Numbered from the stretch's first letter, positions 52,471-61,292 are shown. The stretch: DNA of 64,000 bases from Pseudomonadota bacterium (GCA_018241995.1 JAFECT010000003.1:186001-250000), one strand, 5' to 3'. Notes: generated from the sequence alone by a model not told the origin. A program made the numbers and translations.

Positions 52471-53847
52471 ATGAGTTCAGCCTCTCCCTCTGCTCAGCCC
52501 CCAGGCGTCGCCGGCATGTTCTACCCGGCCGAGGCGGAGGCGCTGGCTGCGGGCGTGGACGCGAGCCTCGCCAAGGCGAAGCTATCCGAGCTGGAGCCCA
52601 AGGCGGTGATCGCGCCGCACGCGGGGCACGTCTATTCCGGCGATATCGCGGGATCGGCCTACGGGCTGCTGGCCAGGCGGCGAGGCGAGATCAAGCGGGT
52701 GGTGCTGCTGGGGCCGACCCATCGCCTGCCGGTGCGCGGGCTGGCGCTGTCGCCCGCCGACGCCTGGGAGACGCCGCTAGGCGCACAGGCGGTCGACACC
52801 GCGGCGCGCGACCGCCTGGCCCAACGCGAGCATGTGACCATCGCGCCGGAGCCCTTTGCGGGCGAGCACAGCCTGGAGGTCCACCTGCCCTTCATCCAGC
52901 GCGCGCTGGGCGAGGTGGAGGTCCTGCCCATCCTGGTCGGGCAGCCGCTGCCGGGCCAGGTCGCCGACGTGCTGGACGAGGTCTGGGGCGGGCCTGAGAC
53001 GGCGATCATCGTGTCGTCGGACCTCAGCCACTTCCACGACTACGAGACCGCCCGCGCCAAGGACTCGGAGACCACCGCCGGGATCGAGCGCCTGGCGTCG
53101 GAGGTCTGCACGCCCGACCGGGCCTGCGGCTGCTATCCAATCGACGGCCTGCTGGAGCAGGCGCGGCGGCGTGATCTGCGCGTGACCGCGCTGGACGTGC
53201 GCAATTCCGGGGACACCCAGGGCGGGCGCGAGCGGGTGGTGGGCTATGGCTCCTTCGCCTTCGAATACGCCCACACCGCGCGCCTGGACGAGACCGCGCG
53301 CAAGACGCTGCTGGACGTTTGCCGCGCGGTGCTGCGCCAGGCTTCGGCCGACGGCGGCGCGGCGCCGCGGCTGAACCTGCAGGGCGGAATGACGCGGCCG
53401 CTGGTGGCCCAGCGCGCCTGTTTCGTGACCCTGAATATCAATGGGCAACTGCGCGGCTGCCGCGGCTCGATCCAGCCGCACCGGCCCCTGATCGTGGACG
53501 CCGCCGACAACGCCTGGCGCTCGGGCTTCGACGACCCGCGCTTCCCGCCGCTGACGCCTGAGGAACTGGAGACGCTGGAACTGCACGTCTCGATCCTGTC
53601 CACGCCGCGCCGCATCGCCTGTGCTTCAGAGGCGGAGCTAGTGGAGGCGCTCAGGCCCGACGTGGACGGCCTGATCCTGCGCGACGCTCAGCGCTCCAGC
53701 CTGTTCCTGCCCAGCGTCTGGGAGCAGATCCCCGACCGGCTCGCCTTCGTGCGGAACCTGAAGCTCAAGGCCGGACTGCCGGCCGATCACTGGTCGCCAG
53801 CGATGGAATGCTTCCGGTTCGTAACGGAGAGCTTTGGGGACCGTTGA
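52471..53847 (+). CDS. AmmeMemoRadiSam system protein: fused MEMO1-like (B) and AMMECR1-like (A) domains
   Basis: A 458-residue fusion. Residues 12-275 are the MEMO1-type domain (GMFYPAEAEALAAGVDASL, VIAPHAGHVYSGDIAGSAY, VVLLGPTHRLPVRG, GEHSLEVHLPFIQRAL, VSSDLSHFHDY), related to non-heme iron class III dioxygenases, with metal-ligand-like His residues retained. Residues 290-455 are the AMMECR1 domain (CFVTLNINGQLRGCRGSIQPHRPLIVDAADNAWRSGFDDPRFPPLT, VDGLILRDAQRSSLFLPSVWEQ). Many genomes carry these as separate proteins next to a radical-SAM enzyme; here the latter converges with an 83-bp overlap. The chemical product of the system is not established. Confidence 0.92.
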   Translation: MSSASPSAQPPGVAGMFYPAEAEALAAGVDASLAKAKLSELEPKAVIAPHAGHVYSGDIAGSAYGLLARRRGEIKRVVLLGPTHRLPVRGLALSPADAWETPLGAQAVDTAARDRLAQREHVTIAPEPFAGEHSLEVHLPFIQRALGEVEVLPILVGQPLPGQVADVLDEVWGGPETAIIVSSDLSHFHDYETARAKDSETTAGIERLASEVCTPDRACGCYPIDGLLEQARRRDLRVTALDVRNSGDTQGGRERVVGYGSFAFEYAHTARLDETARKTLLDVCRAVLRQASADGGAAPRLNLQGGMTRPLVAQRACFVTLNINGQLRGCRGSIQPHRPLIVDAADNAWRSGFDDPRFPPLTPEELETLELHVSILSTPRRIACASEAELVEALRPDVDGLILRDAQRSSLFLPSVWEQIPDRLAFVRNLKLKAGLPADHWSPAMECFRFVTESFGDR

Positions 53848-54940
53848 GCGCGGGGGCGTCGAAATCCGCCAGCCGCACCGGCAGGCGCCTCTGTCCCCAG
53901 CGCCCCGGCTCGGCGTCGAACACGCCGGCCAGCGGCGTCCCGCACGACCGGCAGGCGCCGTGCCCGTCCAGTCCCCACGTCTTCAGCTCATGCCAGTCGC
54001 GGCTGATCAGCACCTCGCCGCACTGGTGGCAGAGGGTCGACTGTCGACCGACGTCGTGAACGTTGCCGACATAGGCGTGGCGCACCCCGTTCTCGCGGGC
54101 GACCTGGCGGGCGCGGCTGAGCGAGGCCGGCGGGGTGGGCGGCTTGTCCAGCATGCGGAAGTCGGGGTGGAAGGCGGTGAAGTGCAGGGGCACGTCCGGA
54201 CCCAGCTTCTCGACAACCCACCGTGAAAGGCGCTCGATCTCGGCGGGACTGTCGTTCTCGCCGGGGATCAGGAGCGTGGTGATCTCCAGCCAGGTCGAGG
54301 TTTCCTTGGCGATGTATTCCAGGGTCTCCAGCACCGGCTGGAGGTGGGACTTGGTCAGCTTGAAATAGAAGTCCTCGGTGAAGGCCTTCAGGTCGACGTT
54401 GGCGGCGTCGATGTGGCGATAGAACTCGGCGCGGGGCTCGGGGCTCACATAGCCCGCGGTGACCGCCACCGTCGCGATCCCGACGTCGCGGCAGGCCTCG
54501 GCCACGTCGATGGCGTACTCGTGGAAGATCACCGGGTCGTTGTAGGTGAAGGCCACCGAGCGGCAGCCCAGCGCCTTCGCGGCTGCGGCGATGGTCTCGG
54601 GGCGCGCCTGGTCGGCCAGGGTATCCATCTCGCGGCTCTTGGAGATGTCGTGGTTCTGGCAGAAGGCGCAGGCGAGGTTGCAGCCCGCCGTGCCGAAGCT
54701 CAGCACCGGCGTGCCCGGCAGGAAGTGGTTCAGCGGCTTCTTCTCGATCGGATCGACGCAGAAGCCGGACGAGCGGCCCCAGGTGGTCAGCACCACCTCG
54801 CCGCCCTCGGCCTGGCGCACGAAGCACAGGCCGCGCTGGCCTTCGTTCAGCTTGCATTCGCGCGGGCACAGGTCGCAGCGCACGCGGCCGTCGGGCAGGG
54901 CGGTCCAGTAGCGCGTGGGCGTCGAGGCTGGGGCGGGCAT
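53765..54940 (-). CDS. amrS: AmmeMemoRadiSam system radical SAM enzyme
   Basis: A 391-residue radical-SAM protein: RCDLCPRECKLNEGQRGLCFVRQ near the N-terminus, the [4Fe-4S] motif CNLACAFC (Cys87, 91, 94), then GTAGCN, VAFTYNDPVIFHEYAIDVAE, GYVSPEPRAEFYRHIDAANVDLKAF, and a C-terminal Zn-ribbon-like CHQCGEVLI...CRSCG. It is the partner of the converging Memo-AMMECR1 fusion gene; the two 3' ends overlap by 83 bp in opposite frames, encoding the C-terminal tail (PSLATSDRPAVRP). ATG 54940 chosen: the open frame upstream overlaps the exported-protein gene. Confidence 0.93.
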   Translation of the reverse strand: MPAPASTPTRYWTALPDGRVRCDLCPRECKLNEGQRGLCFVRQAEGGEVVLTTWGRSSGFCVDPIEKKPLNHFLPGTPVLSFGTAGCNLACAFCQNHDISKSREMDTLADQARPETIAAAAKALGCRSVAFTYNDPVIFHEYAIDVAEACRDVGIATVAVTAGYVSPEPRAEFYRHIDAANVDLKAFTEDFYFKLTKSHLQPVLETLEYIAKETSTWLEITTLLIPGENDSPAEIERLSRWVVEKLGPDVPLHFTAFHPDFRMLDKPPTPPASLSRARQVARENGVRHAYVGNVHDVGRQSTLCHQCGEVLISRDWHELKTWGLDGHGACRSCGTPLAGVFDAEPGRWGQRRLPVRLADFDAPALNGPQSSPLRTGSIPSLATSDRPAVRP

Positions 54941-54977
54941 CGGCGCGATGATAGCAGGATGGGGCAGCGGTTCGAGC

Positions 54978-55805
54978 TTAGCCGCCGATATGGAACTGCG
55001 CCCGGCCTGCGGGGCGCAAGTTGCTGTTCGAATAGGCCAACTCGAACACTTGAATCTCCTCCGGGTCGGCATGCACGCCGTTGAAGTCCACACGGCCGTT
55101 CAGGGGCACGCCCGGGATCAAGGTGACATTGACGAAATTCGGCCGCGCGTCGCCGCCCACCACGATGCCGGAGGCCAGGATGCGCTCGCCCTGCACCACC
55201 ATGTCCGAGCCGCCGTTGCCGAAACTGCCGCCGCCGAAAAGCATCAGGCGCGTGTCGGTGCGCCCCTCGTTCAGCGCGCGGAAATAGAAGGTCACGTGGC
55301 CATAGGAGGACTCGATCCGGGTCAGGCTGATGCGGACCTGGCCGATCCGCTGCTCGGTCTGGTCCAGGGTCTCCTGCGCCAGGCTCCGCACCTCGCCGGC
55401 CACCGCCGCCGGGCGCCCGCTTGCGCCGCCCTGCTCCAGCAGCTGGAGCATCCGGTCGAGCTTTTCGTCCTGCTTCTTGTTGCGTTCGTCCAGGCCGGCA
55501 AGCACCGAGGAAGCCTGCAGGAACTGGTTGGTGGAGGCGACCAGCTGGTCCAGCACCTCTTTCGATACCTTGCTATCTCGCGCGAGCGCGTTCAGTCGCG
55601 CCTCGATGCGCTTCAGCTGGGCCTGGCTGACGCCGCAGCTCCCGGTCTGCACCGTCTGCACCTGGGAATTCACCACGCTGACGCTGCAGGCGCCGCTGGC
55701 GCTCGAGGTGGACGCCGGCGCGGCGGTCCCGACCGTGGAGGGGAGGGCGGCGGCGAGGCAAGCGGCCATGCCGATCAGGGCCGCGGGGCGGCGGGTCGCG
55801 CTCAT
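54978..55805 (-). CDS. Exported coiled-coil protein of unknown function
   Basis: A 275-residue protein with a signal peptide (ALIGMAACLAAALPSTVGTAA). Residues 35-60 are Cys/Ser-rich (GACSVSVVNSQVQTVQTGSC), followed by a long heptad-rich helix at about 60-150 (AQLKRIEARLNALARDSKVSKEVLDQLV..., DERNKKQDEKLDRMLQLL) and a beta-rich C-terminal domain (about 165-275: HVTFYFRALNEG, GGGSFGNGGSDMVVQGERILASG, VFELAYSNSNLRP). Its start overlaps the stop of the next gene upstream by 4 nt. No family recognised; probably a periplasmic or surface partner of that gene. Confidence 0.72.
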   Translation of the reverse strand: MSATRRPAALIGMAACLAAALPSTVGTAAPASTSSASGACSVSVVNSQVQTVQTGSCGVSQAQLKRIEARLNALARDSKVSKEVLDQLVASTNQFLQASSVLAGLDERNKKQDEKLDRMLQLLEQGGASGRPAAVAGEVRSLAQETLDQTEQRIGQVRISLTRIESSYGHVTFYFRALNEGRTDTRLMLFGGGSFGNGGSDMVVQGERILASGIVVGGDARPNFVNVTLIPGVPLNGRVDFNGVHADPEEIQVFELAYSNSNLRPAGRAQFHIGG

Positions 55806-56173
55806 TTCGAGGAGCCTCCGTTGGTCGAGACATTGCCGACCGTGGAATCGCAGATGGCGATCGAGCCGTTTCCCGAGGCCTGGTTGTCGCAGGTCTTCTG
55901 AGGCTTGGCGCCCGAGGACTGTGGTGGGGCTTCGGCGATCGTGGAGGCCGGCGCACCGGTCTGGGAGGCGGGCGCGTAACCTGGCTGGGACAGCGACGGA
56001 ATCAGCCCCATCGCCAGGGCGAACAGGAAGGCGCCGATCAGGGCCAGCAGGATGCGGACGAGCACCGGACGCAGCACCGGGAACTCGACGCCGCCGACCT
56101 TCAGCTGCCCGCCGATCAGGGCCGCGACGACGCACACCGCGCCGAAGCCCAGAAGCCACCATTGAGAACTCAT
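55802..56173 (-). CDS. Two-helix membrane protein with Ser/Gly-rich C-terminal tail
   Basis: A 123-residue protein: two membrane helices (WWLLGFGAVCVVAALIGG at 5-22; LVRILLALIGAFLFALAMGLI at 38-58), then a low-complexity hydrophilic tail that contains two Cys (KTCDNQASGNGSIAICDSTVG) and ends TNGGSSK. Upstream partner in a two-gene operon with the exported coiled-coil protein. The tail resembles the Cys/Ser-rich N-terminal stretch of that partner. Function unknown. Confidence 0.68.
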   Translation of the reverse strand: MSSQWWLLGFGAVCVVAALIGGQLKVGGVEFPVLRPVLVRILLALIGAFLFALAMGLIPSLSQPGYAPASQTGAPASTIAEAPPQSSGAKPQKTCDNQASGNGSIAICDSTVGNVSTNGGSSK

Positions 56174-56390
56174 GACACACCCCCGCGGTCACGCGCGGGG
56201 AGATTGTCAGATTAATCGCCCGGCACAAGCATTGCGTGAGCGCACGGCCCCTTGCCAGCCTGCGGCGTCGCTTCCGGAACACACCGCGGATCGCGTCGGC
56301 GCCAGCTCAAATATCCGCGGCGCCCCGTGTGGCGGGGACCCGAATTCCATGCGAGCTTCGACGGGGATGATCGATTGTGGGGACCTTCGA

Positions 56391-56999
56391 ATGAACCGCT
56401 TTTCGTCCTGGGGCGCCGCGACCTGCGCCGCCGTCCTGGCCTTCGCAGCGATCAGCGTCGCCCACGCCGAAGACGCCGGCCGCGAAGCGGTCTCGCCTGA
56501 CGGCAAGATCCGCGTGTTCATCAAGACCGAGGCCGAGAAGTCGACCGCGCCCGCCGGCGGCCAACGCGACTCGCTATGGATTTCCGAGGGCGGCCGCGAA
56601 CGGCTGCTGGCTGCTCCGCGCGTTGGCGAGAAGGCAGAGGAGCAGTTCCAGTCCTTTAACAATCTGGTTTTCGCCCCGGACGGCCGCTCGGTCTATGTGG
56701 TGGCCGACGCCTGGGTGACGTCCGGCGCCGTGCATCGGATCGATCTGGCCACCGGCAAGGAGCGCTACATCACCTCGGCCAACGACCTCAGGGTGATCGT
56801 CAGCGGCAAGTACAAGGGCGACCTGCTGGTGCGTAAGCACCGCTATTATCACGGCGGCGGATCCTACGATCCGCTGGCGTTGGTCAGCCCCTCGGGCAAG
56901 GAGCTGCTCAAGACCGTGCCTGGCGCCGGCAACGACGGCGATCCGCACGACGACAACGGCCGCGCCTGGCTGAAGCGAAACCACGCAACGGCGCGCTGA
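56391..56999 (+). CDS. Exported hypothetical protein, beta-propeller-like repeats
   Basis: A 202-residue protein with a signal peptide (AATCAAVLAFAAISVAHA, cleavage near residue 25). Mature segments VSPDGKIRVFIKTE, LVFAPDGRSVYVVADAW and ALVSPSGKELL look like successive SPDG-type strands of a WD40/TolB-like propeller, but only three are present, so it would be a partial propeller or a different beta fold. GGGG lies 8 nt before ATG 56391; an upstream ATG (56367) is possible. No family assigned. Confidence 0.68.
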   Translation: MNRFSSWGAATCAAVLAFAAISVAHAEDAGREAVSPDGKIRVFIKTEAEKSTAPAGGQRDSLWISEGGRERLLAAPRVGEKAEEQFQSFNNLVFAPDGRSVYVVADAWVTSGAVHRIDLATGKERYITSANDLRVIVSGKYKGDLLVRKHRYYHGGGSYDPLALVSPSGKELLKTVPGAGNDGDPHDDNGRAWLKRNHATAR

Positions 57000-57004
57000 T
57001 CCGC

Positions 57005-57346
57005 CTATTCCGCCGCCAACTCGTCGACCACCCGCGCCAGGCTCTGCAGGGCGCGGACGTGGGCCACGAAGGCCGAGCGGCCCTCTCGCGTGATAGAGGC
57101 CCAGGTGTGCTGGCGGCCGTCGCGCGCCGCCTTTCGCAGGCGGACGTAGCCGGCGTCCCCCAGCTGCGAGAGGTGCTTGGACAGCACCGAGTCCGACACC
57201 TGCACGGTCTTGCGCAGCAGGGCGAACTCGGCCTCCTGCACCCCGGCCAGCACGGCCATGATCTGCAGGCGGGCCGGGGCGTGGATCACGGGGTCGAAGC
57301 CTTCGGCGCTCCCTGCACCCGGAGACAAGGTCGCGTCCATGCTCAC
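57005..57346 (-). CDS. Winged-helix transcriptional regulator (MarR/ArsR-like)
   Basis: A 113-residue protein: HAPARLQIMAVLAGVQEAEFALLRKTVQVSDSVLSKHLSQLGDAGYVRLRKAARDGRQHTWASITREGRSAFVAHVRALQ is a standard winged helix of the transcriptional-regulator family that pairs with small membrane proteins. The GTG at 57346 overlaps the stop of the preceding gene by 4 nt; ATG 57340 is the alternative. Probably binds the ACTTTCC dyads upstream of the operon and represses it. Confidence 0.85.
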   Translation of the reverse strand: MSMDATLSPGAGSAEGFDPVIHAPARLQIMAVLAGVQEAEFALLRKTVQVSDSVLSKHLSQLGDAGYVRLRKAARDGRQHTWASITREGRSAFVAHVRALQSLARVVDELAAE

Positions 57347-57792
57347 GGCGTCTCGTTCAGTTCGCGGCGGTAGATGCGCTGCCACCAGCGGCTGGCGAGG
57401 AAGGCCACGACCGTCACCAGGGCGCCGCAGGCCACGGCCGGCCAGAGGATGCCGCGCTCCATCTTGAACCACACGCCGATCGCCAGATTGATCAGGGTGA
57501 AGGCGAGCAGACAGAAGGTCAGGCCGCGGGTGCGCCCGGCGCGATAGCCGTTGATGAACATGCCGGTGCGGCGCCGATCCCACGCCACCACGGCCCCGAC
57601 GGCGAGCAGCAGCAGGCCTTCGCCGGCGAACACCCATGGCGTCGGCGCGGCCTGAATGGCGACCAGCCCGCCAAGCATCGCGGCGAAGGCCAGGTGTCGC
57701 TCGGGCGGGCAGTTGGCCGCCGCCGCCAGCCGTTCGCGGGACTGGCGCATGGCGGCCAGGGCCGCCTCGGCGTATGAGGATGAGGTGTTCAT
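57343..57792 (-). CDS. Four-helix membrane protein co-transcribed with a winged-helix regulator
   Basis: A 149-residue protein with four helices (HLAFAAMLGGLVAIQAAP; WVFAGEGLLLLAVGAVVAW; TRGLTFCLLAFTLINLAIGVW; ILWPAVACGALVTVVAFLA). The N-terminus is helical and soluble (AEAALAAMRQSRERLAAAA). GGAG precedes ATG 57792. It is translationally coupled to the downstream regulator, a pairing often seen for small membrane proteins with dedicated winged-helix repressors. Function unknown. Confidence 0.72.
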   Translation of the reverse strand: MNTSSSYAEAALAAMRQSRERLAAAANCPPERHLAFAAMLGGLVAIQAAPTPWVFAGEGLLLLAVGAVVAWDRRRTGMFINGYRAGRTRGLTFCLLAFTLINLAIGVWFKMERGILWPAVACGALVTVVAFLASRWWQRIYRRELNETP

Positions 57793-57807
57793 GGGAACGG
57801 CTCCGAT

Positions 57808-57826
57808 ACTTTCCATGATGGAAAGT
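57808..57826. promoter_or_regulatory. Operator candidate, ACTTTCC-N5-GGAAAGT
   Basis: Perfect 7-5-7 inverted repeat starting 15 nt before the membrane-protein ATG. A related palindrome follows at 57836. Probable binding site of the co-transcribed winged-helix regulator. Confidence 0.6.
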
Positions 57827-57835
57827 GTGGCGCTG

Positions 57836-57847
57836 ACTTTCCAAAGT
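57836..57847. promoter_or_regulatory. Operator candidate 2, ACTTT-CC-AAAGT
   Basis: Perfect 12-bp palindrome sharing the ACTTT(CC) half-site with the dyad at 57808, about 25 bp centre to centre. Confidence 0.5.
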
Positions 57848-57944
57848 GTCAAGTGACGATTTGCGATGAAAATCGTGAGGGGGCATGTCGGTTCGCGGCG
57901 CCCTCACGCGTCTTCAGGGCAGAGTCGTCATCAGGGAGACCGCC

Positions 57945-58577
57945 ATGATCACCGTTTCCGCCTTCCGCTGGGTCCCGCCGTTCGCCCAGGGCCAGGTGCG
58001 CGACCTTCGGGTGCGCTGGGCGCTGGAGGAGGCAGGCATGCCCTATCGCAGCCGCCTCCTGGCCGCGGGCGAGCAGGACACGCCCGCGTATCGCGCCCTG
58101 CAGCCGTTCGGGCAGGTGCCGATCTTCGAAGAGGACGGCAAGGTGCTGTTCGAGAGCGGCGCCATCGTGCTGCACATCGGCGAGCGCAGTGAGGTCCTGC
58201 TGCCGAAGGATCCGGACGCGCGGGCCCGCGCCGTCCAGTGGCTGATCGCGGCCCTGAACTCGGTCGAGCCGCACATCCAGAACCTGGCCGTGCTCGACGC
58301 CTTCTACGGTGGAGAGGAGTGGGCGCGCCTGCGCAAACCCGGCGCCGAGGCCTTTGCCAAGCGCCGCTTGACCGCCCTCTCCGCCAACCTCGACGACAAG
58401 GCCTATCTGGACGGAGATAGCTTCACCGCCGGCGATCTGATCATGGCCACGGTGCTGCGCATCATGCCTGAGCTGCTGGACGAGCGCCTGGCCGCCTATC
58501 TGGAGCGCTGCACGTCGCGGCCTGCGTTCAAGCGGGCGCTGGACGCGCAGATGGGGGATTTCAGTCAGGCGGCGTGA
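57945..58577 (+). CDS. Glutathione S-transferase family protein
   Basis: A 210-residue protein: an N-terminal thioredoxin-like domain (FRWVPPFAQGQVRDLRVRWALEEAGMPYRSRLLAAGEQDTPAYRALQPFGQVPIFEEDGKVLFESGAIVLHIGE, with the cis-Pro QVPIFEE and ESGAI glutathione-binding segment) and a C-terminal helical domain (FYGGEEWARLRKPG, FTAGDLIMATVLRIM). The usual Ser/Tyr/Cys catalytic position near the first helix is not obvious. CAGGGAGA precedes ATG 57945, excluding the upstream open frame. Confidence 0.88.
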   Translation: MITVSAFRWVPPFAQGQVRDLRVRWALEEAGMPYRSRLLAAGEQDTPAYRALQPFGQVPIFEEDGKVLFESGAIVLHIGERSEVLLPKDPDARARAVQWLIAALNSVEPHIQNLAVLDAFYGGEEWARLRKPGAEAFAKRRLTALSANLDDKAYLDGDSFTAGDLIMATVLRIMPELLDERLAAYLERCTSRPAFKRALDAQMGDFSQAA

Positions 58578-58596
58578 GCGAGGGAAGGGCGGCCGC

Positions 58597-60027
58597 TCAG
58601 ACCGCCGCCCCGCCCACCGTCAGGCCCCTGATCTTCAGGCTGGGCTGGCCGATGCCGACGGGGACGCCCTGGCCGGCCTTGCCGCAGACGCCGACGCCGG
58701 GGTCGAACTCGAAGTCGTCGCCGATGGCTTCGATCTTGGTCAGGGCGGTCGGGCCGTCGCCGATCAGGGTGGCGCCCTTGACCGGACGCGTCACCTTGCC
58801 GTCCTCGATGAGGTAGGCCTCGGTGCACTGGAACACGAACTTGCCGTTGACGATGTCGACCTGGCCGCCGCCGAAGTTCACCGCATAGAGGCCGCGCTTG
58901 GTCGAGGAGATCATGTCGGCGAGCTTGTCGTTTCCGCCCAGCATGAAGGTGTTGGTCATGCGCGGCATCGGCATGTGGGCGAAGGATTGCCGACGGCCGT
59001 TGCCGGTCGGGGTCATGCCCATCAGCCGCGCGCTCATGCGGTCGTGCATGTAGCCGACCAGGATGCCGTCCTCGATCAGCACGGTGCGGTTGGTGGGCGT
59101 GCCCTCGTCGTCGACGCTGAGCGAGCCGCGGCGCCCGGCGATCGAGCCGTCGTCGATCACGGTCACGCCGGGCGCGGCGACGCGCTGGCCGATCTTGCCG
59201 GAGAAGGCGGAGGAGCCCTTGCGGTTGAAGTCGCCCTCCAGGCCGTGGCCGACCGCCTCGTGCAGCAGCACGCCTGGCCAGCCGGGGCCCAGGACCACGT
59301 CCATCTCGCCGCCGGGGCAGTCGATGGCGTCAAGGTTGACCACCGCCTGGCGCAGGGCCTCGTCGACCTGGTCGCGCCAGCGGTCGGGCGCGATCCAGGT
59401 TTCGAAACCGGCGCGGCCGCCGGCGCCGGTGTAGGCGCTCTCGCGCAGGCCGTCGCGCTCGACGGTGACGGAGACGTTCAGCCGGACCAGCGGGCGCACG
59501 TCGCGCACCAGCCGCCCATCGCCGCGCAGGATCTCCACCACCTTGCGCTCGCCGGCCAGGGAGGCCGAGACCTGCACCACGCGCGGGTCTTTCTCGCGGG
59601 CGTAGGCGTCGATCTCCTTCAGGAGCTCGATCTTCTCGGAGAAGGCGGGGGAGGCGAGAGGATCGTCGTCGCCGTAGAGGCGGGTGTTGGTGGCGCGCGG
59701 GCCCTCGGCGGTCACGGCGGCATGGCCGCGTTTTGCTAGCGCCGCTGACGCGGCGGCGCGCTGGATCGCGGCTTCGCTGATCTCGTTGGCGTGGGCGTAG
59801 CCGGCGGTCTCGCCCGCCACGACGCGCAGACCGAACCCTTCGGAGGCGTCATAGGCGGCGGATTTCAGCCGGCCGTCGTCGAAGATCAGCGATTCGCTCT
59901 CGGTCTTCTCCAGATAGAGCTCGCCGTCGTCGGCGCCCTTGAGGGCGTCCTCGAGAATCGCCAGGGCGGCCCCGCGGTCGGTCTCGGCCGAGTCGAGGAT
60001 GGAGGGGACGGCGGCGGGAGCGTTCAT
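58597..60027 (-). CDS. tldD: TldD metalloprotease
   Basis: With TldE it forms a zinc protease that cleaves peptides threaded through a heterodimer (microcin B17 maturation and CcdA degradation in E. coli). The 476-residue protein contains GVLLHEAVGHGLEGDFNRKGSSAFSGKIGQRVA, where HEAVGH is the zinc-binding HExxxH, then the conserved DEGTPTNRTVLIEDGILVGYMHDR and RRQSFAHMPMPRMTNTFM. No TldE partner is present in the window. It lies divergently next to ctaC. Confidence 0.95.
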   Translation of the reverse strand: MNAPAAVPSILDSAETDRGAALAILEDALKGADDGELYLEKTESESLIFDDGRLKSAAYDASEGFGLRVVAGETAGYAHANEISEAAIQRAAASAALAKRGHAAVTAEGPRATNTRLYGDDDPLASPAFSEKIELLKEIDAYAREKDPRVVQVSASLAGERKVVEILRGDGRLVRDVRPLVRLNVSVTVERDGLRESAYTGAGGRAGFETWIAPDRWRDQVDEALRQAVVNLDAIDCPGGEMDVVLGPGWPGVLLHEAVGHGLEGDFNRKGSSAFSGKIGQRVAAPGVTVIDDGSIAGRRGSLSVDDEGTPTNRTVLIEDGILVGYMHDRMSARLMGMTPTGNGRRQSFAHMPMPRMTNTFMLGGNDKLADMISSTKRGLYAVNFGGGQVDIVNGKFVFQCTEAYLIEDGKVTRPVKGATLIGDGPTALTKIEAIGDDFEFDPGVGVCGKAGQGVPVGIGQPSLKIRGLTVGGAAV

Positions 60028-60184
60028 GGACTGATCTCGGAGCGGAACACGGGGGCGGGGGCGCCGGAAAAACGCCTTCCTACACATAGGGGTTGGCCGC
60101 GCCCGAGAAAACCGCAGCTATTGTCCCCGCCATCGCTTGGCAAGGCGGGCTCTACCCGATATGTCAGCCGCGCAAAGGGGTGCG

Positions 60185-60200
60185 ACGGCTGTCCAGCCGT
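60185..60200 (+). other. Hairpin in the ctaC upstream region
   Basis: ACGGCTG-TC-CAGCCGT, a perfect 7-bp inverted repeat in the 252-nt region between tldD and ctaC. It could be part of a leader structure or operator; nothing more is visible. Confidence 0.35.
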
Positions 60201-60279
60201 GGGCGCGCGTGCGTGTCCGCTCCGCATTCCAATCAAGTTCGGCCGCCCGCTTATGGGCCCAGGACAGGCCAAGAGGGAT

Positions 60280-61272
60280 ATGAGGATTTCGGGCATGGGG
60301 ATGCGCAGATCGTTCGCCACGGCAGGGCTCGGGCTCTGTGCGGCGCTGACGACGGCGTTTTGGGGCGCCCAGGCATGGGCCCAGGACATCGGCGTTCCGA
60401 AGGACGGCGATATCAAGCTGCAGCCGGGCTATTCCGAGCTGAAGCACGACGCCATCTGGTTCCACGACAGCATCCTGCTGCCGATCATCACCGCCATCAC
60501 CCTGCTGGTGCTAGGGCTGCTGCTGTGGATCATGGTCCGCTACAACAAGCGCGCCAATCCGACCCCGGCGAAGTGGAGCCACAACACCCTGATCGAGGTC
60601 ATCTGGACGGCGGTGCCCGTGCTGATCCTGATGGTGATCGCGGTGTTCTCGTTCAAGCTGCTCTACAAGTACCACACGCCCGACGCGAAGCCGTACATGA
60701 CGGTCAAGGTCACCGGCTACCAGTGGTACTGGGGTTATGAATATCCCGACCAGAAGATCGCCGAGCAGGTCTCCAACGTCCTGCCGGAGAACAAGGCGCC
60801 TCCGGGCATGTACCGCCTGGCCGCGGACAACCCGCTGGTGGTGCCGGTCGGCAAGCCGATCCGCGTGCTGGTCACCGGCTCCGACGTGATCCACGCCTTC
60901 GCCATGCCGGCCTTCGGCCTGAAGACCGACGCCATCCCGGGCCGGGTCAACGAGACCAAGTTCACCGCCGAGAAGATCGGCAACTACTACGGCCAGTGCT
61001 CTGAGCTGTGCGGCGTCGACCACGCCTTCATGCCGATCATGATCAAGGTCGTGTCGGAAGCCGACTTCGCCGCCTGGGTCGCCGCTCACCACGGGACCAT
61101 GACGCCTGCGGTCACCACCGCCTCTGCCGTGCCCGCCGCCGCTCCGGCCGCGCCCGCTTCGGCGGCGCCGGCTTCCGCGGCTCCGGCGTCCTCGCCCGCG
61201 CCCGCCTCGACCGCCGCTCCGGCGTCGGCGGCTCCCGCCTCCACCGCCGCGCCCGCCGCGGCCAAGAAGTAA
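60280..61272 (+). CDS. ctaC: Cytochrome c oxidase subunit II
   Basis: Carries the CuA centre receiving electrons from cytochrome c. The 330-residue protein has a signal peptide ([17 protein letters not shown]), two membrane helices ([47 protein letters not shown]), then the cupredoxin domain with [39 protein letters not shown] and the CuA ligands [16 protein letters not shown]. The last 55 residues are an unusual Ala/Pro/Ser tail. ATG 60280 follows AAGAGGG. Confidence 0.96.
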   Translation: MRISGMGMRRSFATAGLGLCAALTTAFWGAQAWAQDIGVPKDGDIKLQPGYSELKHDAIWFHDSILLPIITAITLLVLGLLLWIMVRYNKRANPTPAKWSHNTLIEVIWTAVPVLILMVIAVFSFKLLYKYHTPDAKPYMTVKVTGYQWYWGYEYPDQKIAEQVSNVLPENKAPPGMYRLAADNPLVVPVGKPIRVLVTGSDVIHAFAMPAFGLKTDAIPGRVNETKFTAEKIGNYYGQCSELCGVDHAFMPIMIKVVSEADFAAWVAAHHGTMTPAVTTASAVPAAAPAAPASAAPASAAPASSPAPASTAAPASAAPASTAAPAAAKK

Positions 61273-61292
61273 GACTGTTCGAGAACGCTGAC

